From Flavobacterium lacustre (lineage in GTDB: Bacteria > Bacteroidota > Bacteroidia > Flavobacteriales > Flavobacteriaceae): 64,000 nt of DNA. The stretch covers positions 1,922,001-1,986,000 of the forward strand of contig NZ_CP114882.2 in assembly GCF_027474525.2 (NCBI RefSeq), in the 5' to 3' direction. A program made the position numbers and the translations under genes. A model generated the notes under the pieces. That model was not told where the DNA came from. It was given only the letters and a program-made list of their open reading frames with translations, and did not search any database. This document shows positions 7,993-16,650 of this stretch, in pieces (the stretch's first letter is position 1; each line of letters begins with the position of its first letter).

Positions 7993-8151
7993 AATAATGG
8001 TATATGAGTTTGGTCTTTAGTCTGTTGTAGACTATTCGAATTATTTTGTTGGCTAATTTTAGAAAAAATTCATTTTTATTTAAGATTGTGATTATAGGTT
8101 TTATCGCGATAATTTTTAAATTGGTACTCTAAAATTTAACAAATTATAAAA

Positions 8152-8742
8152 ATGAGAAAAATTACTTTAGTAGGAATTGCATTATTAGTATTTGGATTTG
8201 CCAATGCGCAACACAAAGGTGGATTTAGAGTTGGTTTAGATTTGGGATTCGTACCTGCAAACGGTGGTGCAGGAATTTTATTTTCCTTGGAACCAAAATA
8301 TAATATAGCTGACAACATGAATATTGGTTTGCGATTAGGTGCAGCAGCAATAGCCAGAGACGTTCAGGAGTCGGGCTTAACTACAAGTGCAAAAATAGCG
8401 GCTAATGGTTCTTATGTAGGAACGTATGATTATTATTTTCATAATTCTGATAGCTCTTTTGCTCCATATTTAGGCGCGGGTTTTGGATATTATAGTTTAG
8501 CCAATGTTGAATTAGACGATGTAGAAAATTCTGATAATATAGTTGTTGAGACTACTGGTAAAACGGGAGGTTTAGTACGTGCTGGTTTTGAGTGGGGTAA
8601 ATTTAGAATGGGAGTCGAATATAATATAGTTCCAGACTCTGATTTACAAGATTTAAATGGAATTAAAAAAGGGACTATTTCCAATTCGTATTTAGGAATT
8701 CACTTAGGCTTTTATGTTGGTGGCGGAAGATGGAGTAAATAA
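8152..8742 (+). CDS. Outer membrane beta-barrel protein
   Basis: A 196-residue secreted barrel-type protein with signal peptide 'MRKITLVGIALLVFGFANAQ'. The mature chain shows alternating strands ('GFRVGLDLGFV', 'NMNIGLRLGAAAIA', 'FAPYLGAGFGYYSL', 'RMGVEYNIVP', 'YLGIHLGFYVGGG'), as in the OmpW/OMP_b-brl families. The partner or ligand is unknown. Its signal peptide closely resembles that of the preceding OMP gene. It has a long upstream region with three palindromes and a strong terminator downstream, so it is probably regulated as a single-gene unit. Confidence 0.85.
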   Translation: MRKITLVGIALLVFGFANAQHKGGFRVGLDLGFVPANGGAGILFSLEPKYNIADNMNIGLRLGAAAIARDVQESGLTTSAKIAANGSYVGTYDYYFHNSDSSFAPYLGAGFGYYSLANVELDDVENSDNIVVETTGKTGGLVRAGFEWGKFRMGVEYNIVPDSDLQDLNGIKKGTISNSYLGIHLGFYVGGGRWSK

Positions 8743-8762
8743 CAGATCACTCCAAATAGAAT

Positions 8763-8793
8763 AAAACCACGACTTTACAATCGTGGTTTTTTT
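8763..8793 (+). terminator. Terminator after OMP gene
   Basis: AAAACCACGA (8763-8772) pairs perfectly with TCGTGGTTTT (8781-8790) and runs into T's. It overlaps the longest possible xerD reading frame, which argues against a xerD start at 8783. Confidence 0.88.
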
Positions 8794-8821
8794 ATGTTCA
8801 AAAAATACGTTTCTTTGTTCT

Positions 8822-9721
8822 ATGAGTTGGAGCAGTTATCTAAAAAATTACCAATCGTATTTAAAAATCGAACGCGGTTTATCAATGAATACTATCGAAA
8901 ATTATTCTTTCGATGTAGAACGATTGTGTTCGTTTCTTGCTGAAAATGAAATTGTTATTTCGCCTGTTAAAATTGGGGAAGAAACTATTCAGGAATTTAT
9001 ATATAGTGTTTCAAAACAAGTCAATCCCCGTTCACAAGCCAGAATACTCTCGGGACTTAAAAGTTTTTTTAATTATTTAATCTTTGAAGATTATCGATTG
9101 GATAATCCTTTAGAATTGATTGAAACGCCCAAAACAGGTAGAAAACTTCCGGATACATTATCTGTAGAAGAAATTGACGCGCTTATTGCTGCTGTTGATT
9201 TAAGTTCTAATGAAGGGGAACGTAACAGAGCTATGTTAGAGACATTATATGGTTGTGGGCTTCGTGTTTCGGAACTGGTTTCGTTAAAAATATCCGATTT
9301 GTTTTTTGAAGAAGGCTTTCTTAAAATTACCGGTAAAGGCAACAAGCAGCGCTTTGTTCCCATTGGGGCTCTAACTCAAAAATATATTGAAATTTATAAG
9401 GACACGATTCGGAATCATCTGACTATAAAAAAAGGGTTTGAAGATACTTTGTTTTTGAATCGGCGAGGAAATCAACTGAGTCGCGCCATGATATTTACCA
9501 TTATTAAAGATTTAGCACGCCAAATTGATTTAAATAAAAGTATCAGTCCTCATACTTTAAGGCATTCTTTTGCTACACATCTTTTAGAAAACGGTGCCGA
9601 TTTGCGTTCCATTCAATTAATGCTCGGACACGAATCAATTACTACAACCGAAATATATGTTCATCTGGACAGGAAATTTTTGACACAAGTAATTCATGAT
9701 TTCCATCCAAGGAAAGGGTAG
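8822..9721 (+). CDS. xerD: Site-specific tyrosine recombinase XerD
   Basis: A cytoplasmic tyrosine recombinase that, with XerC or alone in some lineages, resolves chromosome dimers at dif. The ATG at 8822 gives 299 residues, the normal size, and starts after the preceding gene's terminator; an in-frame start at 8783 would lie in that hairpin. The SAM-like N-terminal domain covers about 1-90 ('YLKIERGLSMNTIENYSFD'). All catalytic residues are present: R148, K172, H244, R247, H270 and the nucleophile Y279. No transposon or prophage neighbours are seen, so this is the housekeeping enzyme. A bidirectional terminator follows. Confidence 0.95.
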   Translation: MSWSSYLKNYQSYLKIERGLSMNTIENYSFDVERLCSFLAENEIVISPVKIGEETIQEFIYSVSKQVNPRSQARILSGLKSFFNYLIFEDYRLDNPLELIETPKTGRKLPDTLSVEEIDALIAAVDLSSNEGERNRAMLETLYGCGLRVSELVSLKISDLFFEEGFLKITGKGNKQRFVPIGALTQKYIEIYKDTIRNHLTIKKGFEDTLFLNRRGNQLSRAMIFTIIKDLARQIDLNKSISPHTLRHSFATHLLENGADLRSIQLMLGHESITTTEIYVHLDRKFLTQVIHDFHPRKG

Positions 9722-9741
9722 AGTGATAATTATATTGAATA

Positions 9742-9777
9742 AAAAAAGCATCTCAGAAACTTCTGAAATGCTTTTTT
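9742..9777. terminator. Bidirectional terminator between xerD and rny
   Basis: AAAAAAGCAT (9742-9751) pairs with ATGCTTTTTT (9768-9777), with an inner CAGAA/TTCTG stem. A- and T-runs on both sides serve the convergent genes. Confidence 0.85.
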
Positions 9778-9809
9778 TTCAATCTTTGTAAACAAATAAA
9801 CGTTTAACT

Positions 9810-11375
9810 TTATTTTGCAATATTTACCGCTCTAGTTTCTCTGATAACTGTTACTTTAACCTGACCAGGATAAGTCATTTCAGTTTGGATTTTTTGAGAT
9901 ATTTCAAAAGATAAAGTTGCTGCATTGTCATCAGAAACTTTTTCACTTTCTACTATAACACGAAGTTCTCTACCGGCTTGAATAGCATACGCATTTTTTA
10001 CACCGCTAAAACCATACGCTACTTCTTCTAGATCTTTCAAACGTTGGATATAAGAATCTAATACTTGTCTTCTTGCACCCGGTCTTGCTCCAGATATAGC
10101 ATCACAAACTTGTATAATTGGAGATAATAATGATTTCATTTCTATCTCATCGTGGTGTGCTCCAATTGCGTTACAAACTTCTTCTTTTTCACCGTATTTC
10201 TCTGCCCATTGCATTCCTAATAAAGCGTGAGGTAAATCACTTTCTGCATCTGGAACTTTACCTATATCGTGCAATAAACCAGCTCTTTTAGCTAATTTAA
10301 CATTCAGTCCTAATTCAGCTGCCATGATACCACAAAGTTTTGATACTTCGCGAGAGTGTTGCAATAAGTTTTGACCGTAAGAAGAACGGTATTTCATACG
10401 TCCTACAACTTTTATTAATTCAGGATGCAATCCGTGGATTCCTAAATCAATAACAGTACGTTTACCTACTTCAATGATTTCATCGTCAATTTGTTTCGCT
10501 GTTTTAGCAACAACTTCTTCGATACGAGCCGGGTGAATACGCCCATCAGTAACTAATTTGTGTAAAGACAAACGAGCAATTTCTCTACGAACTGGGTCAA
10601 AGCAAGAAAGAATAATCGCTTCTGGGGTATCATCTACAATGATTTCAACACCAGTTGCAGCTTCTAAAGCTCTAATATTTCTACCTTCACGACCAATGAT
10701 TCGCCCTTTAACGTCATCCGATTCAATGTTGAATACAGATACACAGTTTTCTACCGCTTCTTCTGTTCCAACCCTTTGAATAGTGTTGATAATGATTTTT
10801 TTCGCTTCTTGTTGTGCGGTTAATTTTGCCTCTTCAATAGTGTCTTGAATATGCGACATTGCTTTGCTTTTAGCTTCGGCTTTCAATCCTTCTACTAATT
10901 GCTCTTTGGCTTCATCGGCAGATAAACCAGAGATTACTTCTAATTGTTGTAATTGGCTTTTGTGCAGTTTATCAACTTCAGCTTGTTTCTTGTCTAAAGT
11001 TTCAATTTTTGTAGTGTATTCGATTGTTTTAGTTTCAAAATCATCGTTAACTCTTTTGGCTTTAGCCAATTCGTTTGAGATTTGAGATTCTTTGTCTCTT
11101 ACTCTTTTTTCAACTTCAGCTACTTTTTTATCACGCGATAAAATGACTTGTTCATGCTCTGATTTTAATTCGATAAATTTTTCTTTCGCTTGAAGAATTT
11201 TATCTTTTTTAATATTTTCAGCTTCAAGATTAGCATCTTTTAAGATAGAAGCTGCTTCTTTTTTTGCATTTTTAATTAAATTGGAAATGTTGCTTTTTTC
11301 AATGATTTTGGCAATCCCAAAACCTCCTGCAATACCTATAATTCCTGAAATAATGATCGTTAATATGTTGTCCAT
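9810..11375 (-). CDS. rny: Ribonuclease Y
   Basis: A membrane-anchored endoribonuclease that starts mRNA decay. The 521-residue chain has the full family plan: one N-terminal membrane helix (about residues 5-24), a long Lys/Glu-rich coiled coil (about 30-190), a KH RNA-binding domain ('[15 protein letters not shown]'), and an HD phosphohydrolase domain with 'LLHDIGKV' and 'HHDEIE'. It is the last gene of a minus-strand run (coiled-coil protein, zapA, 6S RNA candidate, rny), with the 6S-like RNA in the 205 bases before its ATG. Confidence 0.96.
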   Translation of the reverse strand: MDNILTIIISGIIGIAGGFGIAKIIEKSNISNLIKNAKKEAASILKDANLEAENIKKDKILQAKEKFIELKSEHEQVILSRDKKVAEVEKRVRDKESQISNELAKAKRVNDDFETKTIEYTTKIETLDKKQAEVDKLHKSQLQQLEVISGLSADEAKEQLVEGLKAEAKSKAMSHIQDTIEEAKLTAQQEAKKIIINTIQRVGTEEAVENCVSVFNIESDDVKGRIIGREGRNIRALEAATGVEIIVDDTPEAIILSCFDPVRREIARLSLHKLVTDGRIHPARIEEVVAKTAKQIDDEIIEVGKRTVIDLGIHGLHPELIKVVGRMKYRSSYGQNLLQHSREVSKLCGIMAAELGLNVKLAKRAGLLHDIGKVPDAESDLPHALLGMQWAEKYGEKEEVCNAIGAHHDEIEMKSLLSPIIQVCDAISGARPGARRQVLDSYIQRLKDLEEVAYGFSGVKNAYAIQAGRELRVIVESEKVSDDNAATLSFEISQKIQTEMTYPGQVKVTVIRETRAVNIAK

Positions 11376-11395
11376 GTTTGTTAAAATTTATGTAT

Positions 11396-11560
11396 AAAAA
11401 AGCCTACATTAGATTGCTTGAATAAACTCGAAAAGACAAGTTTTGAGCTAACTCGTTGTTCAAACTTCCAAACTGAATTGGCTTGTTATAGTAACGATGA
11501 TTTGCTCATTCTAAATTGTTAGTGTTGAGTTTACCAAATATGAACTAATGTAGGCAGTAT
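11396..11560 (-). ncRNA. ssrS: 6S RNA candidate (6S-Flavo type) between zapA and rny
   Basis: Regulatory RNA that binds the RNA polymerase holoenzyme by imitating an open promoter. The ends pair perfectly over 11 bp (11402-11412 with 11545-11555), giving the long closing stem of 6S RNA. A second 7-bp helix pairs 11423-11429 with 11527-11533, and the large central portion is poorly paired with a small apical CCAA/TTGG hairpin. On the minus strand six T's follow the closing stem (11401-11396), so the RNA end and the strand are defined. A position next to zapA is where 6S RNA lies in many bacteria. The size, about 155-160 nt, is slightly short. No own promoter is seen between zapA and its 5' end, so processing from a longer transcript is possible. 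Confidence 0.72.
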
Positions 11561-11580
11561 CTTAGTCTATGTAAAGAACG

Positions 11581-11874
11581 TTAATTATCGAGATATTGAT
11601 CTAAAAGCGCATTGATTTTTTTAATTCTTTCAATAGTAGCTTCGCCATCAATGGCATTATCAATTTGTTTTTGTTCTGATTGTGAAGCAAATTGTAAAGC
11701 ACACATGGCTAAAACATCTTGTTTATCACGAACGGCATAATTTTCTTCAAATTGCTTTATCATCACATCAATTTTCTTAGAAGCGCTTCTTAGCCCTTCT
11801 TCCTGAGATAGTTCTACCGTTAACGGGTATATTCTGTCTGCTATTGATATTTTAATTTTAAGCTTATCGTCCAT
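11581..11874 (-). CDS. zapA: Cell division protein ZapA
   Basis: ZapA binds FtsZ and bundles its filaments at the division site. The protein has 97 residues, with an N-terminal globular part ('KIKISIADRIYPLTVELSQEEGL' in two pieces, about residues 5-27) and a C-terminal helical coiled coil, which is the standard layout. 'AMCALQFASQ' lies in the helix used for dimerisation. It starts 8 bases after the stop of the preceding coiled-coil gene, consistent with an operon, and a 6S-like RNA follows directly. Confidence 0.88.
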   Translation of the reverse strand: MDDKLKIKISIADRIYPLTVELSQEEGLRSASKKIDVMIKQFEENYAVRDKQDVLAMCALQFASQSEQKQIDNAIDGEATIERIKKINALLDQYLDN

Positions 11875-11882
11875 ATTTTTTA

Positions 11883-12173
11883 CTAATCTGATAGCTGTGC
11901 TATACAGTAATCAATTTCACGAATTAATGAATTTATTTTAAGCTTTGTATCTCTTTTGTTATCGTCACTGCCCAGTAATGTGTTGGCAATTTTAAGTGTT
12001 TCATATTGCTTTTTCAGCGTTTCAATCTCTTGGGACTGAGTTTGTATGATAACTGCAGCATTTGTCAATTCTATTTTCAAATCTTGATTGCTTTTTTCTA
12101 AACTTTTAATTTTTGTAAAAAGTTTTTCAATCTTATTTTCAAGAGTATCAATTATTTCTGCAATTACACTCAT
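11883..12173 (-). CDS. Small coiled-coil protein, possible ZapA partner
   Basis: A 96-residue, almost wholly helical protein with heptad-like spacing of Ile and Leu throughout ('IDTLENKIEKLFTKIKSLEK'). It has no signal peptide. It comes directly before zapA in the same transcript, in the position and of the size where a ZapB-like or other division coiled coil would be expected. I do not see enough similarity to call it ZapB. A good promoter lies just upstream. Confidence 0.65.
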   Translation of the reverse strand: MSVIAEIIDTLENKIEKLFTKIKSLEKSNQDLKIELTNAAVIIQTQSQEIETLKKQYETLKIANTLLGSDDNKRDTKLKINSLIREIDYCIAQLSD

Positions 12174-12201
12174 TATTAATCCTTTTCATTACTTAATCTT
12201 A

Positions 12202-12231
12202 CAAAGTTAGTATTCCTTTTTATTATTGCAA
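12202..12231 (-). promoter_or_regulatory. Promoter of the zapA-6S-rny unit
   Basis: On the minus strand: TTG (12231-12229), a 19-base spacer, then TAACTTTG (12209-12202). Both boxes and the spacing fit the Bacteroidota consensus. The box ends 28 bases before the ATG. Confidence 0.75.
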
Positions 12232-12342
12232 TATTTTATTTGTTTTTTTGCATTAAAAAATATAACCATTTGATATACAGAAATTTGTGATTTGAGCTGT
12301 TTTATGTTTTTTTATTAATTACTTTCTTTTATCTTAGCAAAA

Positions 12343-14049
12343 ATGTATCTAATGAGATTTTTTCTGTTTTACATATTATTTAGTTGTTCTCTTTTTGCAC
12401 AAACGGATTATCCTAAAGATTACTTTAGTCCACCGTTAGCAATTCCTATGCAATTATCAGGAAATTTTGGAGAATTGAGACCCAATCATTTTCATGCAGG
12501 CTTTGATTTAAAAACGATGCAAAGAGAAGGTTTGAGTGTTTACGCCGTTGCAGATGGGTATGTATCCAGAATTAAAATTTCTACTTTTGGAAACGGGAAG
12601 ACCGTTTATATTGCGCATCCCAATGGATATACCTCGGTTTATGGGCATTTGCAAAAAGCAACTGATTTAATCGAAGCGTATATAAAAAACACTCATTATA
12701 AGGAGCAGTCTTTTGAAATTGAAATGTTCTTAAAACCTAATGAGATGCCAATTAAAAAAGGACAACTTATTGCTCTTTCCGGTAATACTGGAGCTTCAGA
12801 AGGACCTCATTTGCATTTTGAATTCCGTGATACCAGAACGGAGAATATAATTAATCCGATGCTTTTTGGTTTTGATAAAAAGGTAAAAGATACCAAAAAA
12901 CCAACTATTTCCGGGTTATACGTTTATCCATTAGATATAAAAACTACAGTCAATCAATCGAAACGTCCTTTAATGATTAATTTGTCTTTACAAAAAGACG
13001 GAAGTTACTTGGCAGATAAAGTTGTAGCAAATGGCAAAATAGGTTTTGGAATTACCACTTTTGATTATGATGATGTTTCGTTTAATAAAAATGGAGTCTA
13101 TAAAGTACAGTCTTTTTTTAACGGAACACCTAATTTTGGGTATCAGTTTGATACTTATTCTTTTGAAGATATGCGCTACATCAATGCGTTGATTGATTAT
13201 TCAAAATACAAGAAAACACAGCAACGGGTTCAAAAATTATTTATGAAAACGCCTTATGGCTTGAAGTTTATCGTTACCGATGAAAATTATGGAGTAGCAA
13301 CAATACTTCCTAATTTATCCTCCTTGTATCGCATTGAAGTTTCTGATTTTTATGGGAATACAGTATTGGTCTCTGTTCCGGTTCAATATGATTTATTGCC
13401 TGCTATTATAGAGCCGGAGCCCTTGGTTTCGAACTATTTTATAAAAGCAAATAAGGACAGTAATTTTGCCAAAGAAAATATGTCCGTTTTCTTTCCGGCG
13501 GGTACTTTTTATGATGATTTTAATTTAAATTTCGATGTAAAAAACGATACTTTATATCTTCATGACGACACGGTTCCTGCGCATACTAATTTTACCATTA
13601 CAATTGATGATTCAACTTATACCGAAGCGCAGAGGGAAAAGATATTCATTGGCAGGATAGAAGGAAATAAAACCAATTATAATAGTACGTATCGAAAAGA
13701 AAACAGTTTTATAACAAAAGCTAAAATACTGGGGAAATACGCTTTAGTACAAGATACCGTCGCGCCAAAAATATCCGTTACAAAACCAATTGAAGGGAAA
13801 TGGCTGACTAATGTAAATACAATTCAACTGACGATTAGTGATGAATTATCAGGAATAAAATCATACAATGGTTTTTTGAACGGCAAATGGATTTTGTTTG
13901 AATACGATAATAAGACCAAAAAGATAATCCATAATTTTAGCGATGGTATTGTTTCAGAAGGAGCAAATGATTTAAAAGTGGTTGTCACCGATAATGTTGG
14001 AAATTCAACTATCTTTGAGGCTCATTTTTTTAGAAGTCAAAAAAAATAA
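12343..14049 (+). CDS. M23 family metallopeptidase, secreted
   Basis: A secreted LytM-type zinc endopeptidase (568 residues) that probably cuts peptidoglycan cross-bridges or regulates cell-wall enzymes. A signal peptide ends near 'SLFAQ' (residue 20); an ATG at 12352 is an equally good start. The zinc site is intact: H51 and D55 ('HAGFD'), with H102, H156 and H158 ('HLHFEF'). After the catalytic domain, residues about 185-568 form an extension with bacterial Ig-like features and no identified family. The TonB-dependent receptor gene starts 14 bases later, so the two are probably translated from one message. Confidence 0.9.
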   Translation: MYLMRFFLFYILFSCSLFAQTDYPKDYFSPPLAIPMQLSGNFGELRPNHFHAGFDLKTMQREGLSVYAVADGYVSRIKISTFGNGKTVYIAHPNGYTSVYGHLQKATDLIEAYIKNTHYKEQSFEIEMFLKPNEMPIKKGQLIALSGNTGASEGPHLHFEFRDTRTENIINPMLFGFDKKVKDTKKPTISGLYVYPLDIKTTVNQSKRPLMINLSLQKDGSYLADKVVANGKIGFGITTFDYDDVSFNKNGVYKVQSFFNGTPNFGYQFDTYSFEDMRYINALIDYSKYKKTQQRVQKLFMKTPYGLKFIVTDENYGVATILPNLSSLYRIEVSDFYGNTVLVSVPVQYDLLPAIIEPEPLVSNYFIKANKDSNFAKENMSVFFPAGTFYDDFNLNFDVKNDTLYLHDDTVPAHTNFTITIDDSTYTEAQREKIFIGRIEGNKTNYNSTYRKENSFITKAKILGKYALVQDTVAPKISVTKPIEGKWLTNVNTIQLTISDELSGIKSYNGFLNGKWILFEYDNKTKKIIHNFSDGIVSEGANDLKVVVTDNVGNSTIFEAHFFRSQKK

Positions 14050-14063
14050 AAAAAACAAATCAT

Positions 14064-16532
14064 TTGAGCGCTACCAAAATAGTATTTACCTTCTTTTTTT
14101 GTTGCATAGGGATTGCCTCTTTTGCGCAAACTGCACATGTAAAAGGAATCATTTTAGACAAAAACAATCAACCCGTTGAAAGTGTCAATATTTCATGTTC
14201 GGGAAAAGGAACACAATCCGATGTTAATGGTTTTTACGAAATATCGGTTCCTGCCAATACAACTTCGACAATTATTTTTACCCATATTTCCCTTAAGAAA
14301 ACAACGGTAAGAGTTACTTTAAAGCCCAATGAATCCTTCGAGTTTAATCCTGTCATGAGTGATCGGGAAGAACAAATGGGAGAAGTTATTGTTACTTCAA
14401 AAAACAGGAAACGAGTTCAGGGAATTATGATAATTGAGCCCGAAATACTTCGAAAAATTCCGGGTGCCAATGCTGGTATCGAAAATATTTTGAAGACTTT
14501 ACCGGGTGTGAATTCTAATAATGAACTCAGTACGCAATATGCTGTTCGAGGTGGAAATTACGATGAGAATTTAGTTTATGTTAATGAAATAGAAGTGTAT
14601 CGTCCGTTTCTTATTCGGTCGGGACAGCAAGAAGGATTGAGTTTTACCAATATTGATTTGGTACAAAATATCGATTTTTCGGCAGGAGGATTTCAAGCTA
14701 AATTTGGGGATAAATTATCCTCCGTTTTAGATATTACGTATCGAAAACCTACCCAGTTTGGTGCAAGTATTGAAGCCAGTTTTTTGGGCGGAAATGTATC
14801 TGTTGATGCCGTTTCCAAAAATAAAAAATGGTCGGCAATTACAGGAGTCAGATACCGTAACAATAGTCTTTTGGTTAAGAGTCAGGAAACCCAGACGAAT
14901 TATACCCCAACCTTTGCAGATGTGCAAACCAATATAAATTTCCAGGCTTCGGAGAAATGGCAATGGAGTTTTCTGGGGAATATATCCCAAAATAAATACC
15001 AATATCAGCCATTGTCCCGTCAGACTAATTTTGGAACTATTGATAATCCTATGGCGCTTTCGGTCTATTATGAAGGTCAGGAAAAAGATAAATACGACAC
15101 TTATTTTGGAGCCATAAAAACAACATTTAAGGCTACAGATTCTTTTACTTTAAAATTTATCGGTTCGGTATTTCATACTTTGGAACAAGAATATTTCGAC
15201 ATTTTAGCACAATATCGTTTGGGTGAAGTGGATTCGAATATAGGTTCAGAAACGTATGGAGAGGTTGCTTTTTCGAGAGGAATCGGTTCGCAATTGAATC
15301 ATGCCAGAAATGATTTGGATGCTTTGATTATTAATACCGAAGTAAAAGGATTTCATGATTGGAAGAAAAACCAATTCGAATGGGGGATTAAGTATACACG
15401 AGAATCGATTCGAGACCGAATTGTAGAATGGGAAGTAATTGATTCTGCCGGATTTTCTATAAACCCGCCAATACTTATTTTGCCCAAAAATGACCAGCCA
15501 TATTCGCCATATACGGGACCTTTAGTGCCTTACCAGAATGTAAGAGTAACTAATTTTAATGTGATTAACAGGCTTTCGGGTTATGCACAATGGAGTTTGA
15601 AAAGTACGATCGGATCTAGTGAAGTTTGGTATAATGCCGGAATAAGAATGCATAATTGGGAAGTTTCGGGTGATGCCGTAAATAGTAAAGCGCAAATTAC
15701 ATTTAGTCCAAGAGCTCAATTCGCCCTAAAACCAAATTGGGAAAAAGATATGGTATTCAGGCTTTCGGGAGGATTATACCATCAACCGCCATTTTATAGG
15801 GAGTTGAGAGCTGCCGATGGAGCCGTGCAACCGGAAACAAAGGCGCAACAATCCGTTCATTTGGTTTTGAGTAATGACTATAATTTTAAGCTGTGGAATC
15901 GTCCGTTTAAACTGGTTTCGGAGTTGTATTATAAATCGATGACCGATGTAAATACCTATACGATTGACAATGTCCGCATTCGTTATGCGGCTACAAATGA
16001 TGCAAAAGCGTATGCACAAGGATTAGATCTTCGATTGAACGGTGAATTTGTTCCGGGAACAGAATCCTGGATTAGTTTTGGATATCTTAAAACAGAAGAA
16101 AATAGTGCTAATAAAGGCTATATTGCCAGACCAACTGACCAAAGATTAAAGTTTGGGCTTTTGTTTCAGGATTATATGCCTAATATTCCCAGCATTAAAT
16201 TGTATTTGAATTTGGTTTACAATACCGGATTGCCGGGCGGTTCGCCATCGTATGCGAATCCATATTTATACCAAAATAGATTGAACGACTACCGTCGTGC
16301 CGATGTTGGCTTTTCTAAAGTTTTTATAGATAATTCGACTAAAATGTCTGAAAGAAGTTGGTTCAAAAACTGTAAGGAGTTGGCAATTGGTCTGGAAATT
16401 TTTAATCTTTTTGACAATCAAAATGCTATTACAAACACTTGGGTTCGCGATGTGTATTCTAAAAATCAATATGCGATTCCTAATTATATGACCACCAGGG
16501 TTTTTAATATAAAATTGAACGCGCGCTTATAA
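14064..16532 (+). CDS. TonB-dependent receptor with carboxypeptidase-like N-terminal domain
   Basis: An outer-membrane transporter of 822 residues driven by TonB. The order is a signal peptide (to 'SFAQ', about residue 22), a carboxypeptidase regulatory-like beta-sandwich domain (about 24-105), a plug (about 115-230, with 'YAVRGGNYDENLVYVNEIE'), and a 22-strand-type barrel to the C-terminus. The start is TTG at 14064, because no ATG precedes the signal peptide in frame and the upstream stop is only 15 bases away. Translation is therefore likely coupled to the M23 gene. The substrate is unknown; no SusD partner gene is adjacent, which argues against a polysaccharide-utilisation locus. Confidence 0.93.
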   Translation: MSATKIVFTFFFCCIGIASFAQTAHVKGIILDKNNQPVESVNISCSGKGTQSDVNGFYEISVPANTTSTIIFTHISLKKTTVRVTLKPNESFEFNPVMSDREEQMGEVIVTSKNRKRVQGIMIIEPEILRKIPGANAGIENILKTLPGVNSNNELSTQYAVRGGNYDENLVYVNEIEVYRPFLIRSGQQEGLSFTNIDLVQNIDFSAGGFQAKFGDKLSSVLDITYRKPTQFGASIEASFLGGNVSVDAVSKNKKWSAITGVRYRNNSLLVKSQETQTNYTPTFADVQTNINFQASEKWQWSFLGNISQNKYQYQPLSRQTNFGTIDNPMALSVYYEGQEKDKYDTYFGAIKTTFKATDSFTLKFIGSVFHTLEQEYFDILAQYRLGEVDSNIGSETYGEVAFSRGIGSQLNHARNDLDALIINTEVKGFHDWKKNQFEWGIKYTRESIRDRIVEWEVIDSAGFSINPPILILPKNDQPYSPYTGPLVPYQNVRVTNFNVINRLSGYAQWSLKSTIGSSEVWYNAGIRMHNWEVSGDAVNSKAQITFSPRAQFALKPNWEKDMVFRLSGGLYHQPPFYRELRAADGAVQPETKAQQSVHLVLSNDYNFKLWNRPFKLVSELYYKSMTDVNTYTIDNVRIRYAATNDAKAYAQGLDLRLNGEFVPGTESWISFGYLKTEENSANKGYIARPTDQRLKFGLLFQDYMPNIPSIKLYLNLVYNTGLPGGSPSYANPYLYQNRLNDYRRADVGFSKVFIDNSTKMSERSWFKNCKELAIGLEIFNLFDNQNAITNTWVRDVYSKNQYAIPNYMTTRVFNIKLNARL

Positions 16533-16616
16533 TAAACAGGTTTTTATTGTGTTAAAGTTAAACCCTTTCTATGAAAGAAATGGATTGTGGAAATCAAAAG
16601 CATTTTTAAAAATCTT

Positions 16617-16624
16617 ACATTTGA
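16617..16624 (+). promoter_or_regulatory. -7 promoter box TACATTTG
   Basis: TACATTTG lies 26 bases before the ATG at 16651 and inside the longer frame that begins at a GTG at 16549, supporting the ATG as the true start. Confidence 0.5.
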
Positions 16625-16650
16625 ATTTATTTTTTAATCGAAATAGCAAC

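Larger units (their letters stand above)
7827..8151. other. Intergenic region with three palindromes
   Basis: After a terminator, this 325-base gap holds a perfect 20-bp palindrome (7973-7992), an inverted repeat with 6-bp arms (8018-8023 and 8029-8034) and a 12-bp palindrome TTATCGCGATAA (8101-8112). All lie upstream of the next OMP gene and could be operators. I see no clear TAnnTTTG box and no gene. Confidence 0.6.

Noticed and set aside
8783-8821. Longer xerD start adding 13 residues
   Set aside because: This start lies inside the previous gene's terminator hairpin, and the added residues do not belong to the XerD family.
8822-9721. XerD-like gene as an integrase of a mobile element
   Set aside because: Its length and motifs are those of housekeeping XerD. 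There are no att repeats, cargo or tRNA nearby.
16549-16650. GTG start adding 34 residues before the EF-hand lipoprotein
   Set aside because: The ATG at 16651 gives a proper lipoprotein signal peptide and follows a promoter box that lies inside the longer frame.
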